Shown here: positions 15,292 to 23,555 of the stretch, piece after piece | Layout: every line of letters starts with the position of its first letter | How positions within the stretch are numbered: position 1 is the stretch's first letter | Source of the DNA: JBFLYZ01 sp040756415 | Lineage (GTDB): Bacteria > Bacteroidota > Bacteroidia > JADZBD01 | Assembly (NCBI GenBank): GCA_040756415.1 | Contig: JBFLYZ010000049.1 | Location: forward strand, 1-28,996 | Direction: 5' to 3' | Length of the DNA: 28,996 nucleotides | Translations under genes and position numbers: made by a program | The notes under the pieces: generated by a model | What the model was told of the DNA's origin: nothing | The model's input: only the letters and a program-made list of their open reading frames with translations | Database searches by the model: none

Positions 15292-16461
15292 TCATCTGAG
15301 GATCTCTCTCGCAATGACCATTTTTTGTATTTCCGAAGTGCCTTCTCCAATGGTGCACAGCTTGCTGTCGCGGTAATATTTCTCCACCGGGAAGTCCTTG
15401 GTGTAGCCGTAACCGCCAAATATCTGCACCGCATCGGTCGATACCTGCACCGCTATCTCGGATGCGTAATATTTGGCAAAAGCGCTTTGCTTGGTCACCT
15501 TCTCTCCCCTGTTCTTCAGATCGGCCGCCTGGAAGGTGAGCAGTTCTGCCGCTTCGATCTTGGTAGCCATATCGGCCAGCTTGAACGCAATGCCCTGGAA
15601 TTCGCCAATAGGCTTGCCGAACTGCTGGCGTTCTTTGGCGTATTTGACAGAAGCGTCAAAGGCGCCTTTTGCTATGCCGAGGGCCAGCGAGGCGATGGAT
15701 ATGCGGCCTCCGTCCAGCACTTTCATGGCCTGGATAAAACCTTCGCCCTCTTTACCCAGCATCTGCGATTTATGCACCCTGCAGTTGTCAAAGATCAGCT
15801 CCGTGGTCTCCGAGGCGCGCATGCCCAGCTTGTTCTCCTTCCTGCCGGCTGAGAAGCCCTTCGTTCCCTTTTCGATGATGAAGGCCGTCATGCCGTGGCT
15901 GTCGCCCTTTTCGCCCGTACGCACCACCACTACGGCCACATCGCCCGATTTGCCGTGAGTAATGAAGTTCTTGGAGCCGTTGATCACGTAATGATCCCCG
16001 TCCTTCACTGCCGTGGTATTCATTCCCCCAGCGTCTGAACCGGTTCCCACCTCGGTCAGGCCCCAGGCGCCTATCCACTCGGCCGTAGCCAGCCTGGGCA
16101 GGTACTTCTTTTTCTGCTCTTCGTTACCGAAATAAAGGATATGACCGGTGCAAAGCGAATTATGCGCGGCTACGGAAAGCCCTATAGAGCCGCATATACG
16201 GCCGATCTCGGAGATAACCGTCACATACTCGAAATAGCCGAAACCGCTGCCCCCGTATTGGGAGGGGACCAGCACGCCCATGAGACCCAGCTCGCCCAGT
16301 TTTTTGAATACCTCCACGGGAAATTCCTGCGACTCGTCCCATTCCATCATTTTCGGGCGGATGTGCTCTTCCCCGAACTTGCGGATCATATCCGCTATCA
16401 TGCGCTGGTTCTCGCTCAATGCAAAGCTCAGGGTTTGCTGTTCAGTCATGGTCTCGCTCAT
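15292..16461 (-). CDS. Acyl-CoA dehydrogenase
   Basis: A 389-residue FAD enzyme that introduces the alpha-beta double bond in acyl-CoA during beta-oxidation or branched-chain amino-acid breakdown. Signature 1, GAWGLTEVGTGSDAGGM (the family's A.TEP.aGSD), binds FAD; signature 2 is QQFGKPIGEFQGIAFKLADM. The catalytic base is Glu373 in CTIGEGTSEIQ, the short-chain/butyryl position rather than the isovaleryl one. FGGYGYTKDFPVEKYYRD is also typical. Chain-length preference cannot be settled by eye. It is the last gene of the minus-strand run and starts 12 bp after the apt stop. Confidence 0.93.
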   Translation of the reverse strand: MSETMTEQQTLSFALSENQRMIADMIRKFGEEHIRPKMMEWDESQEFPVEVFKKLGELGLMGVLVPSQYGGSGFGYFEYVTVISEIGRICGSIGLSVAAHNSLCTGHILYFGNEEQKKKYLPRLATAEWIGAWGLTEVGTGSDAGGMNTTAVKDGDHYVINGSKNFITHGKSGDVAVVVVRTGEKGDSHGMTAFIIEKGTKGFSAGRKENKLGMRASETTELIFDNCRVHKSQMLGKEGEGFIQAMKVLDGGRISIASLALGIAKGAFDASVKYAKERQQFGKPIGEFQGIAFKLADMATKIEAAELLTFQAADLKNRGEKVTKQSAFAKYYASEIAVQVSTDAVQIFGGYGYTKDFPVEKYYRDSKLCTIGEGTSEIQKMVIAREILR

Positions 16462-16473
16462 CTAAAAGGCTTA

Positions 16474-17004
16474 TTAATACGTCACTAAACTAATGATTTT
16501 TTCCGAATATTTTTTCAGTTTTTCCCGGCCGTTGAGGAAAGCCAGCTCCACCAGAAAGGCATAGCCGGCCACGCGCGCCTTTTGCATCAGCACCAGGTTG
16601 GCCGATGCCTCGGCCGTGCCTCCCGTGGCCAGCAGGTCATCGTGCACCAGCACGTTCCACCCCGCCCTGAGCGAATCTATGTGGATCTCTACCCTGGCCT
16701 TCCCGTATTCGAGCTCATACTCGTAACCATGGGTCTTATACGGCAGCTTGCCTGATTTGCGGAGCAGGATGAAGGGCACATTCATACGGTTGGCCAGCAG
16801 CATTCCGAACAGGAAGCCCCGGCTTTCCGTGCCTACAATCGCATCGATCCGCTCGCCTGACAAACGGGCCAGGAACTCGTCCGTAATTGCCGTACAGAGC
16901 TTCTGATCGTGCAGCAGTGGAGTAATATCCCTGAACAGGATGCCCGGCCTGGGAAAATCAGGCACGTCACGTATGGTCGACCGTATTCTTTCTTCGAGAG
17001 TCAT
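16474..17004 (-). CDS. apt: Adenine phosphoribosyltransferase
   Basis: Salvages adenine by joining it to PRPP to form AMP. The 176 residues match the family. The start LEERIRSTIRDVPDFPRPGI, then LFRDITPLL, is diagnostic of Apt. GTESRGFLFG (58-67) lies in the base-binding region. The PRPP loop VLVHDDLLATGGTAEAS (118-134) contains the paired acidic residues and GGT. The ATG overlaps the stop of the helix-hairpin-helix gene as ATGA, so it is translationally coupled. Confidence 0.95.
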   Translation of the reverse strand: MTLEERIRSTIRDVPDFPRPGILFRDITPLLHDQKLCTAITDEFLARLSGERIDAIVGTESRGFLFGMLLANRMNVPFILLRKSGKLPYKTHGYEYELEYGKARVEIHIDSLRAGWNVLVHDDLLATGGTAEASANLVLMQKARVAGYAFLVELAFLNGREKLKKYSEKIISLVTY

Positions 17005-17900
17005 TCTACGCTCAGATAAGGCGCAAGTTTAACGTAAAGTTCCTCATTCACCAAATCCAGCTTGCGCATATCCTCAACCGAGCCGTAGCTGCCGTGAAGC
17101 TGGCGGTAGTTCACGATGAGGTTGGCCAGGTTATGCTTGATATAGGGGTGTTTTTTCAGTTCGTCAAGCGTTGCGGTATTGATGTTCAGTTTTTTTACCA
17201 GGCTGAGGTCAAGCGTAAAGTTATCCTTCAGCGATTCGTAGGTCTCCTCCTTCATTCCATACACTTCCCGCAACTGCTCCTTTGAAACATACCCGCCCAG
17301 CATGCTGCGGTATCTGATTATCCCCCTCGAGATCACGGGCCCTATCCCTTTCAGCTTCACCAGCGCTGCCGAATCGGCCGCATTCAGCTCGATCGCTGCA
17401 GGAACATTTTTTACGCTGAGGCCGGTGGCTGCCGTATCGGCCGGGATGCTGATATACGGCTCGAGCGAAACATACAGGGATTCGGATATGACGTAGATCT
17501 TTTTCAGGTCTTCCTTTTTCCTGAAACGCCCTCCTTTCTTCTGGTAGTTGCGTATCACGGCAAGCTGCCCGCCTGAAAGGCCCAGCGCTTTCCAGCCCGC
17601 GTCATCCAGCAGGTTGGGATCGAACAGAAAACGCTGCGGGCCGCTTTTGCCCGTGGCCAGGGGCGGTCTGTAATCCGGGCGATCGTACGGGTGAACCGTA
17701 TCGGCCGTGTCTTGCCCACGGTGCTGATCAAAGGATGCCGCGATCCGGTCGATCTCAGAGAAATCCCGTTTTTCAGGAGTGAAAAAATGAGTGGAGAAGC
17801 CCAGGTATCCGATGAGAAGCAAAATGATGCACAACAGGAAAATGACCCCCTTCCGCTCCCTGCGATTGAAGATAAAATAGTCCCTGATGAATTGCTTCAT
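17001..17900 (-). CDS. Membrane-anchored helix-hairpin-helix protein (ComEA-like repeats)
   Basis: A 299-residue protein with a short cytoplasmic N-terminus rich in Arg/Lys, one membrane helix (about 17-36) and an extracytoplasmic part. That part carries three ComEA-type helix-hairpin-helix units: about 93-150 (FDPNLLDDAGWKALGLSGGQ), 169-226 (IELNAADSAALVKLKGIGPV) and 238-296 (LNINTATLDELKKHPYIKHN). The second has the best GIGPV.a..I hairpin. HhH units bind DNA without sequence preference; ComEA does so in DNA uptake. Whether this protein takes part in competence is not shown. It lies 17 bp after the 47-residue transporter-subunit gene and overlaps apt by 4 bp. Confidence 0.88.
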   Translation of the reverse strand: MKQFIRDYFIFNRRERKGVIFLLCIILLLIGYLGFSTHFFTPEKRDFSEIDRIAASFDQHRGQDTADTVHPYDRPDYRPPLATGKSGPQRFLFDPNLLDDAGWKALGLSGGQLAVIRNYQKKGGRFRKKEDLKKIYVISESLYVSLEPYISIPADTAATGLSVKNVPAAIELNAADSAALVKLKGIGPVISRGIIRYRSMLGGYVSKEQLREVYGMKEETYESLKDNFTLDLSLVKKLNINTATLDELKKHPYIKHNLANLIVNYRQLHGSYGSVEDMRKLDLVNEELYVKLAPYLSVE

Positions 17901-17917
17901 CGCCAGCAGATGATTAT

Positions 17918-18061
17918 CTACCTGGGCTCATCATCGTTGTTTACGTACGAATCGGGTTCCTTTTTGGGCGGGGTACTGAGCACCCTCCAGAAAAAATAAA
18001 AGGTAATGATCGTTACAGTAATGATGGTAGCCAGGTACATGGCCAATGCACTGTTTGTCAT
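17918..18061 (-). CDS. MetS-like small subunit of the NSS transporter (47 aa)
   Basis: An easily missed gene. It encodes MTNSALAMYLATIITVTIIT followed by FYFFWRVL and a polar tail ending DDEPR. Residues about 5-27 form one membrane helix; the rest is a short hydrophilic cytoplasmic end. Its ATG overlaps the stop of the sodium symporter gene as ATGA, so the two are translationally coupled. In Corynebacterium, the NSS methionine/alanine importer MetP requires a small one-helix partner, MetS, encoded next to it. Position, size and topology here fit that role, although the sequence is not close enough for me to call it MetS outright. Confidence 0.78.
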   Translation of the reverse strand: MTNSALAMYLATIITVTIITFYFFWRVLSTPPKKEPDSYVNNDDEPR

Positions 18062-19569
18062 TTGAACCTCCCTTCTTTAACTCCTTTTTTATATGCTACA
18101 TATACCAGCGCGCAGATAGCGGCAAAGGTCGCCACCAGCAGCGCGCGGGCAATATTCTCGTACAGGCTGGTCTCTCTTGTCAGGTTCGCCCATATCGACT
18201 CCAGGCTTCCCGCGAAAACTATGATGAGGAAAAGCGGGGTGACGTACGTAATAATATACTTAAAGATGATAGGGACTTTAATATCCGCACCATCTGTAAT
18301 TTCCTTCCAGCCTTTGGTCATGCCGAACACCCAGGCGAAAAGGATGATCTCGGCAAGCGCAAAAATGACCAATGCCACTGTTCCAGCCCAGTAATCGAAC
18401 TCGTTGAATGCCCCCTGGTCAAGCACGCAGGGAATACCCAGCAGCAGCACCATGGCGCCAAAGGCCCAGGCGGCAGGCTGGCGTTTCCACCCGAAGTTGT
18501 CCTGCAGGAATCCCATAACGGGCGTACCCATGGCCAGCGAAGAGGTGATCCCGGCAAAGAACAGCAATCCGAACCACATCAGGCCGCATATGGCGGAGAG
18601 CACATCGCCCCATTGCGTAAAGAGGTAAGGAAGGGTCATGAAGCCGATGCTGAACCCGCTTCCGCCCGATGTCATTTCCACTATCTTATCGATGCCGAGG
18701 TAGCCTACGGCTATGGGGATGATAATGGCCGAACCAAGCACCACCTCCACGAACTCGTTCATCCATCCCGCGCTCATGGCGTTGAGCGCGATATCGTCCT
18801 TCTTTTTAACGTAAGAGGCATAGCAATGAATGCTGCCCATGCCGAGCGAAAGGGTAAAGAAGATCTGCCCGGCAGCCGCCAGCCATACCTTGCCATCCCA
18901 TATCGTATCGAAATTGGGCGTCCACAGATAACTGAGTCCTACCGTTCCGTCATTCACCGCCCCATGCTCGCCTGCTTTCAGGGTCACACCCTGGAAGGCC
19001 AGGATGATCCCAAACAGGATAAGCAGCGGCATACCCACCTTAGCTGCTATTTCCACCCCACCGCTTAAGCCGCGCGAAAGGATCCATGTATTGAGCAAAA
19101 GACAAATGATCCAGAAAACAATGGGCTCAGAGGTTCCCAGCCCGATATAGGAAGTGAACATACCGGTTACTTCCTCCTGCGATTTGCCCATAAAATCCCC
19201 GACCACCGAATGGTAGGCCCAGGAAAGGGTCCAGGATTCCAGGTAGCAATAATACGCGGCTACGGCCAGGTTGGTAAATATGCCGAATACGCCTATATAT
19301 TTCCAAAACTTACGCTTGTCCATCGCACCGAATATAAAAGGAGTGCTGTGCTGGCCCAGGCTGCCTCCATAGCGGCCCATTCCCCATTCCACGAAAAGAA
19401 GCGGAAGACCCATCAGAACAAAACACACCAGGTAAGGAATAATGAACGCCCCGCCTCCGTTTTGAATGGCCTGGGCCGGAAAACGAAGAAAATTTCCGAG
19501 ACCCACAGCATTACCGGCCATTGCCAGGATCAATCCCACCCGCGAGCCCCATGCTTCTTTATTGCTCAT
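18058..19569 (-). CDS. Sodium-dependent NSS (SLC6) family transporter
   Basis: A 503-residue inner-membrane symporter that couples Na+ entry to uptake of an amino acid or related solute. The first helix shows AGNAVGLGNFLRFP, the unwound TM1 segment carrying the Na+ and substrate sites (LeuT family). NGGGAFIIPYLVCFVLMGLP (TM1-2) and EWGMGRYGG follow. I count about 11-12 membrane helices. TM6 has the FFTLSLGMGSIHCYASY pattern, and TM8 includes LLFFAGITSSLAMG. The substrate cannot be read from sequence; the small-subunit gene behind it points to the MetP-like branch. A promoter lies about 30 nt upstream, making this the first gene of a five-gene run to 15292. Confidence 0.94.
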   Translation of the reverse strand: MSNKEAWGSRVGLILAMAGNAVGLGNFLRFPAQAIQNGGGAFIIPYLVCFVLMGLPLLFVEWGMGRYGGSLGQHSTPFIFGAMDKRKFWKYIGVFGIFTNLAVAAYYCYLESWTLSWAYHSVVGDFMGKSQEEVTGMFTSYIGLGTSEPIVFWIICLLLNTWILSRGLSGGVEIAAKVGMPLLILFGIILAFQGVTLKAGEHGAVNDGTVGLSYLWTPNFDTIWDGKVWLAAAGQIFFTLSLGMGSIHCYASYVKKKDDIALNAMSAGWMNEFVEVVLGSAIIIPIAVGYLGIDKIVEMTSGGSGFSIGFMTLPYLFTQWGDVLSAICGLMWFGLLFFAGITSSLAMGTPVMGFLQDNFGWKRQPAAWAFGAMVLLLGIPCVLDQGAFNEFDYWAGTVALVIFALAEIILFAWVFGMTKGWKEITDGADIKVPIIFKYIITYVTPLFLIIVFAGSLESIWANLTRETSLYENIARALLVATFAAICALVYVAYKKGVKEGRFK

Positions 19570-19599
19570 AATGCGCTATGATTTTAGGTTTAGATCATT

Positions 19600-19629
19600 C
19601 AAATATAATTAAGTTTTGACTTCCTCAAA
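19600..19629 (-). promoter_or_regulatory. Promoter of the NSS transporter operon
   Basis: On the minus strand TTTG (19629-19626) and TATATTTG (19607-19600) are 18 bp apart, matching the Bacteroidota pattern. The predicted leader is about 25 nt to ATG 19569. The -33 element lies inside the right arm of the palindrome at 19613-19631. Confidence 0.65.
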
Positions 19630-19631
19630 AC
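19613..19631. promoter_or_regulatory. 19-bp palindrome in the divergent nhaD/NSS region (possible operator)
   Basis: GTTTTGACTTCCTCAAAAC is a perfect 7-bp inverted repeat with a 5-nt spacer. It overlaps the -33 element of the minus-strand promoter and lies 46 bp before nhaD. It may be an operator for a dimeric regulator, or merely two back-to-back TTTG elements. Confidence 0.45.
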
Positions 19632-19676
19632 TATCTTTTATGAAATAAGTATATTTACCCCGCATCTGTCCGGCAT

Positions 19677-20957
19677 ATGTACTATCTTCTGATCATTATC
19701 TTCATCATAGGTTATTTTGCCATAACCCTGGAGCATTCGTTCAAGATCAACAAAGCGGCCATAGCCATATTAACGGGCGTACTTTGCTGGACAGTTTATA
19801 TCCTGAGCGCTGGGACCGAACAGGAAGCACATCACATTTCCGAATCGCTCAGCCATCATCTCGCATCCATTTCCGAGATCCTGTTCTTTCTTATGGGTGC
19901 CATGACCATTGTAGAGCTGATAGACGCGCATGACGGTTTTGAAGTGGTCACCAGCCGCATCAACACCTTAAACAAGGTCAGGCTGCTATGGATCGTGAGC
20001 CTGCTCGCCTTCTTCCTTTCTGCGGTACTCGATAACCTGACCACTGCCATTGTGATGGTATCCCTTCTGCGCAAGCTGATCGCTGACAAGAACGACCGCC
20101 TGTTCTTTGCCGGTATGGTGGTCATAGCGGCCAATGCCGGTGGAGCCTGGAGCCCGATCGGTGATGTGACCACCACCATGCTGTGGATAGGAGGCCAGAT
20201 CTCGTCACTGAGCATCATGGGTAAGCTGATAATTCCCAGCCTGGTATGCATCCTGGTGCCCCTTGCCGTGCTTTCATTCGCTTTAAAAGGTGCTATACAG
20301 AAGCCCGAGCTCAGCGAAGCGGAAAGGAGGATCTCCTCCACCCCGGCCCAGCGCAATATCATTTTTTTCACCGGACTGGGCGCGCTCATTTTCGTGCCGG
20401 TGTTCAAGACCATTACTCACCTGCCTCCCTATATGGGCATACTGTTCGGGCTCGGTGTACTGTGGATCGTTTCGGAGCTCATCCACAACCAGAAGGACGA
20501 GGAAGACAAGCATAGTCTTTCTGTAGTGTACGCCCTGCGCAAGATTGATATGCCCAGCGTATTGTTCTTCCTGGGCATACTCTCTGCCATTACCGCCCTT
20601 GAAACGGCCGGCCACCTGACCGACCTGGCCACTTTTATGGATACGAACATAGGCAACCAGAGCGTGATCGTCATGTCCATAGGCGTACTTTCCGCCATTG
20701 TGGATAATGTGCCGCTGGTGGCAGCCGCCATGGGCATGTACAGCTTTCCCATGGACCATTACTTCTGGGAGTTCCTGGCCTATTGCGCGGGAACGGGAGG
20801 CAGCATCCTGATCATCGGCTCCGCGGCCGGGGTGGCGGTAATGGGTATGGAAAAGATCGATTTCTTCTGGTATCTCAAACGCATCTCACTCCTGGCCCTG
20901 CTGGGCTATATTGCCGGTGCCCTCGTGTATATGGGGCAGGAATACCTGCGGTCCTGA
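19677..20957 (+). CDS. nhaD: NhaD-type Na+/H+ antiporter
   Basis: A 426-residue inner-membrane antiporter that expels Na+ (or Li+) for H+, with about 11-12 helices. Recognisable NhaD segments are EILFFLMGAMTIVELIDAH, then FFLSAVLDNLTTAIVMVSLL with the conserved Asp-Asn, and IAANAGGAWSPIGDVTTTML. A second SAIVDNVPLVAAAMGMY repeats the DN motif in the other half, typical of the ion-transporter superfamily. Divergent from the Na+-driven symporter gene, from which a 107-bp region separates it, it could restore the Na+ gradient that the symporter uses. The start ATG 19677 follows GGCAT; the next upstream in-frame codons are not supported. Confidence 0.92.
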   Translation: MYYLLIIIFIIGYFAITLEHSFKINKAAIAILTGVLCWTVYILSAGTEQEAHHISESLSHHLASISEILFFLMGAMTIVELIDAHDGFEVVTSRINTLNKVRLLWIVSLLAFFLSAVLDNLTTAIVMVSLLRKLIADKNDRLFFAGMVVIAANAGGAWSPIGDVTTTMLWIGGQISSLSIMGKLIIPSLVCILVPLAVLSFALKGAIQKPELSEAERRISSTPAQRNIIFFTGLGALIFVPVFKTITHLPPYMGILFGLGVLWIVSELIHNQKDEEDKHSLSVVYALRKIDMPSVLFFLGILSAITALETAGHLTDLATFMDTNIGNQSVIVMSIGVLSAIVDNVPLVAAAMGMYSFPMDHYFWEFLAYCAGTGGSILIIGSAAGVAVMGMEKIDFFWYLKRISLLALLGYIAGALVYMGQEYLRS

Positions 20958-20985
20958 TACCCCGCAAGGCATAAAGAAAGAAGGT

Positions 20986-20993
20986 TATCTTTG
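20986..20993 (+). promoter_or_regulatory. -7 box just before the PP2C/SpoIIE gene
   Basis: TATCTTTG is a perfect TAnnTTTG match ending 6 nt before ATG 21000. The in-frame TTG at 20991, a possible alternative start, is part of this box, which favours the ATG. No -33 TTTG is seen. Confidence 0.5.
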
Positions 20994-20999
20994 GTTGCT

Positions 21000-23150
21000 A
21001 TGAAACGGCTTTTCGTTTCCATAATTACCTGTCTTCTCTCCGCCTTTCTTTTCGCGAACGAAAGCGCAGTTTTCCGGATCGATTCCATCACACCCAATGG
21101 TATCGTACTCGATCAGAAATGGAAATTCCATGCCGGTGACGATACGGCCTGGATGCGGCCCGGGTTTGACGACAGCGCATGGGAAAGCATCGGCACGCGG
21201 ATCGTAACGGACCGCGAGAACAAAACCTCCTTTCATGGCATCGGCTGGTTCAGGCTTCATGTTCATGTTAACCCCTCTTTGGCCGGTGTGCCGCTGGCGC
21301 TGAGCCTTAACCAGCATGGGGCTTCTGAGATCTACCTTGACGGCCGGCTGATATATATTTTCGGAACGGTGAGCAGCGACAGGCTAAAGGAGTACAAATA
21401 CAACCCGCAGGGCGTGCCCTATCCTATCGTATTCCCGAAAGGAGGCAGCCACGTGCTGGCCGTGCGTTATTCGAACACCGACCTGGGCCTGCATTATGAC
21501 GACTCCAGCACGCCCAACGCGGGATTCGTCATGAGGCTGTTCCCGCTCAGGCACAGCATCGATGAAGTACTCGAGCAAAGCATGGCCACCGCAGTGATCT
21601 TTACCTTTCTTTTCACGTTTTTCACGGCTCTGGCCATCCTGCACTTTCTCCTCTACATCTTTTACAGGAAAAATATATCCAACCTGTACTACAGCATTTT
21701 TGCCGCTGGGATCGGCTATGTACTGTTCACAACATTTATCGCTTCCTATAATTCCAGTACGAGCCAGAACGAGACCATCGAGAGCATCAACGGCATTGTG
21801 CTCATGCTTTCCTTTCTTTCGCTGCTGGCGCTCATCTATTCGATCTTTTACAAGCGGTTTCCGCTCATGTTCAGGATTACGGCCGCAGCCGCTGCGGTGG
21901 CCCTTACCCTGCTCTATTCCGGGCTGGAGCAGGCGGGCATGCTGGTCTTTTCCATTTATTTTATCATTGCCATAGAGCTGATCAGGGTGGTGGTCGTTTC
22001 GCTCAGGAAGAAACGGGAAGGCGCTCGGATCATCGGCACGGGCGTAGTGACATTCATGGCCTTTATGGTCATGATGGTCATATCTATGCTCTCCGGCCAC
22101 GTGTCGCTCAGCACCTCCACTACCGCTGGTATGATCTTCTTTTTTCTGGTCATACTGAGCATCATCAGCATCCCCTTGTCCATGACCGTTTACCTGGCGC
22201 GCGATTTTGCCCGGACGAGCAACAACCTGCAGGTCAAGCTGGAGGAGGTGGAGCGCCTTTCCGCGAAGACCATCGAGCAGGAAAAAGAAAAACAGAAGAT
22301 ACTGGAATCCCAGAAAGAAGTGCTGGAGACCCAGGTGCAGGAGCGAACGGCCGAGATCGTGGAGCAGAAAAAGATCATCGAGGAAAAGAACAAGGACATC
22401 ACCGACTCCATCAATTACGCGCGCAGGATACAGAACGCCATCCGCCCTTCTTCGGAAGTGGTGCAAAAGGTGTTTACCGATTCGTTCGCACTGTACAAAC
22501 CCAAAGATATCGTGAGCGGTGACTTTTATTTTTACGAAGAGTCCGCTCCCTACCACATTGTGGCCTGCGCGGATTGCACGGGGCACGGGGTGCCGGGGGC
22601 CTTCATGAGCCTGATCGGCAGTAACCTGCTTACGCAGATCATCAAGGAAAAGAACATAACGATCCCCGGGCAGATACTCGATCACCTGCATGAGGGGATA
22701 CGGAAAACGCTGAAGCAGGATTCGGAACGAACGGGATCGAAGGACGGGATGGACATTGCCCTGCTCGCCTTTGACTTCGGAGGCAAGCAAGTCCATTACG
22801 CGGGAGCCCAACGCCCGCTGTGGATGATACGCGATGGAAAGCTGGAAGAGATCAGGGCCGATAAGTTTTCGATCGGGGGACTGCAAATGGAGGCGAAACG
22901 CACATTTACCAATCATGTGATCGACTATAAGAATGGCGACTGCTTTTACCTGAGCTCAGACGGCTTTGCAGACCAGTTCGGAGGGCCGCACGGCAAGAAG
23001 TTCATGAGCAAAAGGTTCAAGGATCTGCTGCTCTCCATACACGAAAAGCCCATGCCGGAACAATGGCGCATACTCAACCGCGCGGCCGAAGAATGGAGAG
23101 GCGGCACGGTCCAGGTAGACGATATCCTGGTCATCGGAATACGTGTTTGA
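21000..23150 (+). CDS. Seven-TM sensor with SpoIIE-type PP2C serine phosphatase
   Basis: A 716-residue membrane signalling protein. Signal peptide 1-19, then an extracytoplasmic beta-sandwich (about 25-185) with WMRPGFDDSAWESI, a jelly-roll ligand-binding pattern like 7TMR-DISM or glycosidase sugar-binding domains. Seven helices follow (about 195-398), then a long coiled coil (410-470) rich in Glu, Lys and Gln. The SpoIIE phosphatase domain (475-716) keeps the metal-binding acids: GDF (Asp508), CADCTGHGVPGAFMS (Asp525), KDGMD (Asp582), SSDGF (Asp654) and VDDI (707-708). It probably dephosphorylates an anti-sigma-antagonist-type (STAS) partner, but no such partner is adjacent; a STAS-like gene lies 7 kb away at 13738. 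Confidence 0.9.
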   Translation: MKRLFVSIITCLLSAFLFANESAVFRIDSITPNGIVLDQKWKFHAGDDTAWMRPGFDDSAWESIGTRIVTDRENKTSFHGIGWFRLHVHVNPSLAGVPLALSLNQHGASEIYLDGRLIYIFGTVSSDRLKEYKYNPQGVPYPIVFPKGGSHVLAVRYSNTDLGLHYDDSSTPNAGFVMRLFPLRHSIDEVLEQSMATAVIFTFLFTFFTALAILHFLLYIFYRKNISNLYYSIFAAGIGYVLFTTFIASYNSSTSQNETIESINGIVLMLSFLSLLALIYSIFYKRFPLMFRITAAAAAVALTLLYSGLEQAGMLVFSIYFIIAIELIRVVVVSLRKKREGARIIGTGVVTFMAFMVMMVISMLSGHVSLSTSTTAGMIFFFLVILSIISIPLSMTVYLARDFARTSNNLQVKLEEVERLSAKTIEQEKEKQKILESQKEVLETQVQERTAEIVEQKKIIEEKNKDITDSINYARRIQNAIRPSSEVVQKVFTDSFALYKPKDIVSGDFYFYEESAPYHIVACADCTGHGVPGAFMSLIGSNLLTQIIKEKNITIPGQILDHLHEGIRKTLKQDSERTGSKDGMDIALLAFDFGGKQVHYAGAQRPLWMIRDGKLEEIRADKFSIGGLQMEAKRTFTNHVIDYKNGDCFYLSSDGFADQFGGPHGKKFMSKRFKDLLLSIHEKPMPEQWRILNRAAEEWRGGTVQVDDILVIGIRV

Positions 23151-23186
23151 GCATGACTGAAAAACTCCGTCAGAAAAACAGGTAAA

Positions 23187-23555
23187 ATGCTCCAGTTCCT
23201 CAATTACTTCTTTTTCGTTTTTCATACACTGCTTATCCTGTTCAATATAACAGGCTGGGCGTTCAAAGCAACCAGAAAATGGAACTTGCTGACCCTTTGC
23301 CTGACGGGGTTTTCGTGGTTCATTATCGGAATATGGAAAGGCTGGGGCTACTGCTACTGCACCGACTGGCATTGGGACGTGCGGAAAGAGCTGGGATATG
23401 CCGATCAGACCAACTCCTATGTTCATTTTCTCATACTGAAGCTGACCGGGGCCGACCTTTCGCTAGAGCTGGTTGAAACGGCCACCGCGGGCGTATATTT
23501 CGCCAGCCTGGCGGTAAGCCTGGCCCTGAACATCCGCGACCGGAGAAAAGGCTAG
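23187..23555 (+). CDS. DUF2784-type small membrane protein
   Basis: A 122-residue protein with three or four membrane helices (about 3-22, 34-50, 77-90, 97-113). GWGYCYCTDWHWDVR (52-66), with its two Cys, Trp and His, matches the conserved core of the DUF2784 family, whose function is unknown. It is 36 bp after the phosphatase and on the same strand. Its TAG stop and the TAG stop of hldD on the other strand share the palindrome CTAG (23552-23555), so the two genes overlap tail to tail by 4 bp. Confidence 0.82.
   Translation: MLQFLNYFFFVFHTLLILFNITGWAFKATRKWNLLTLCLTGFSWFIIGIWKGWGYCYCTDWHWDVRKELGYADQTNSYVHFLILKLTGADLSLELVETATAGVYFASLAVSLALNIRDRRKG

Noticed and set aside
18046..19068. 340-codon plus-strand open frame opposite the NSS transporter
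   Set aside because: Antisense to conserved transporter segments; the translation is rich in His, Gln and Arg with no family pattern.
21384..22916. 510-codon open frame on the minus strand opposite the phosphatase gene
   Set aside because: It mirrors the SpoIIE gene in a GC-rich third-position shadow; the translation is His/Asp/Lys-rich without any domain, whereas the plus strand has a full recognised protein.
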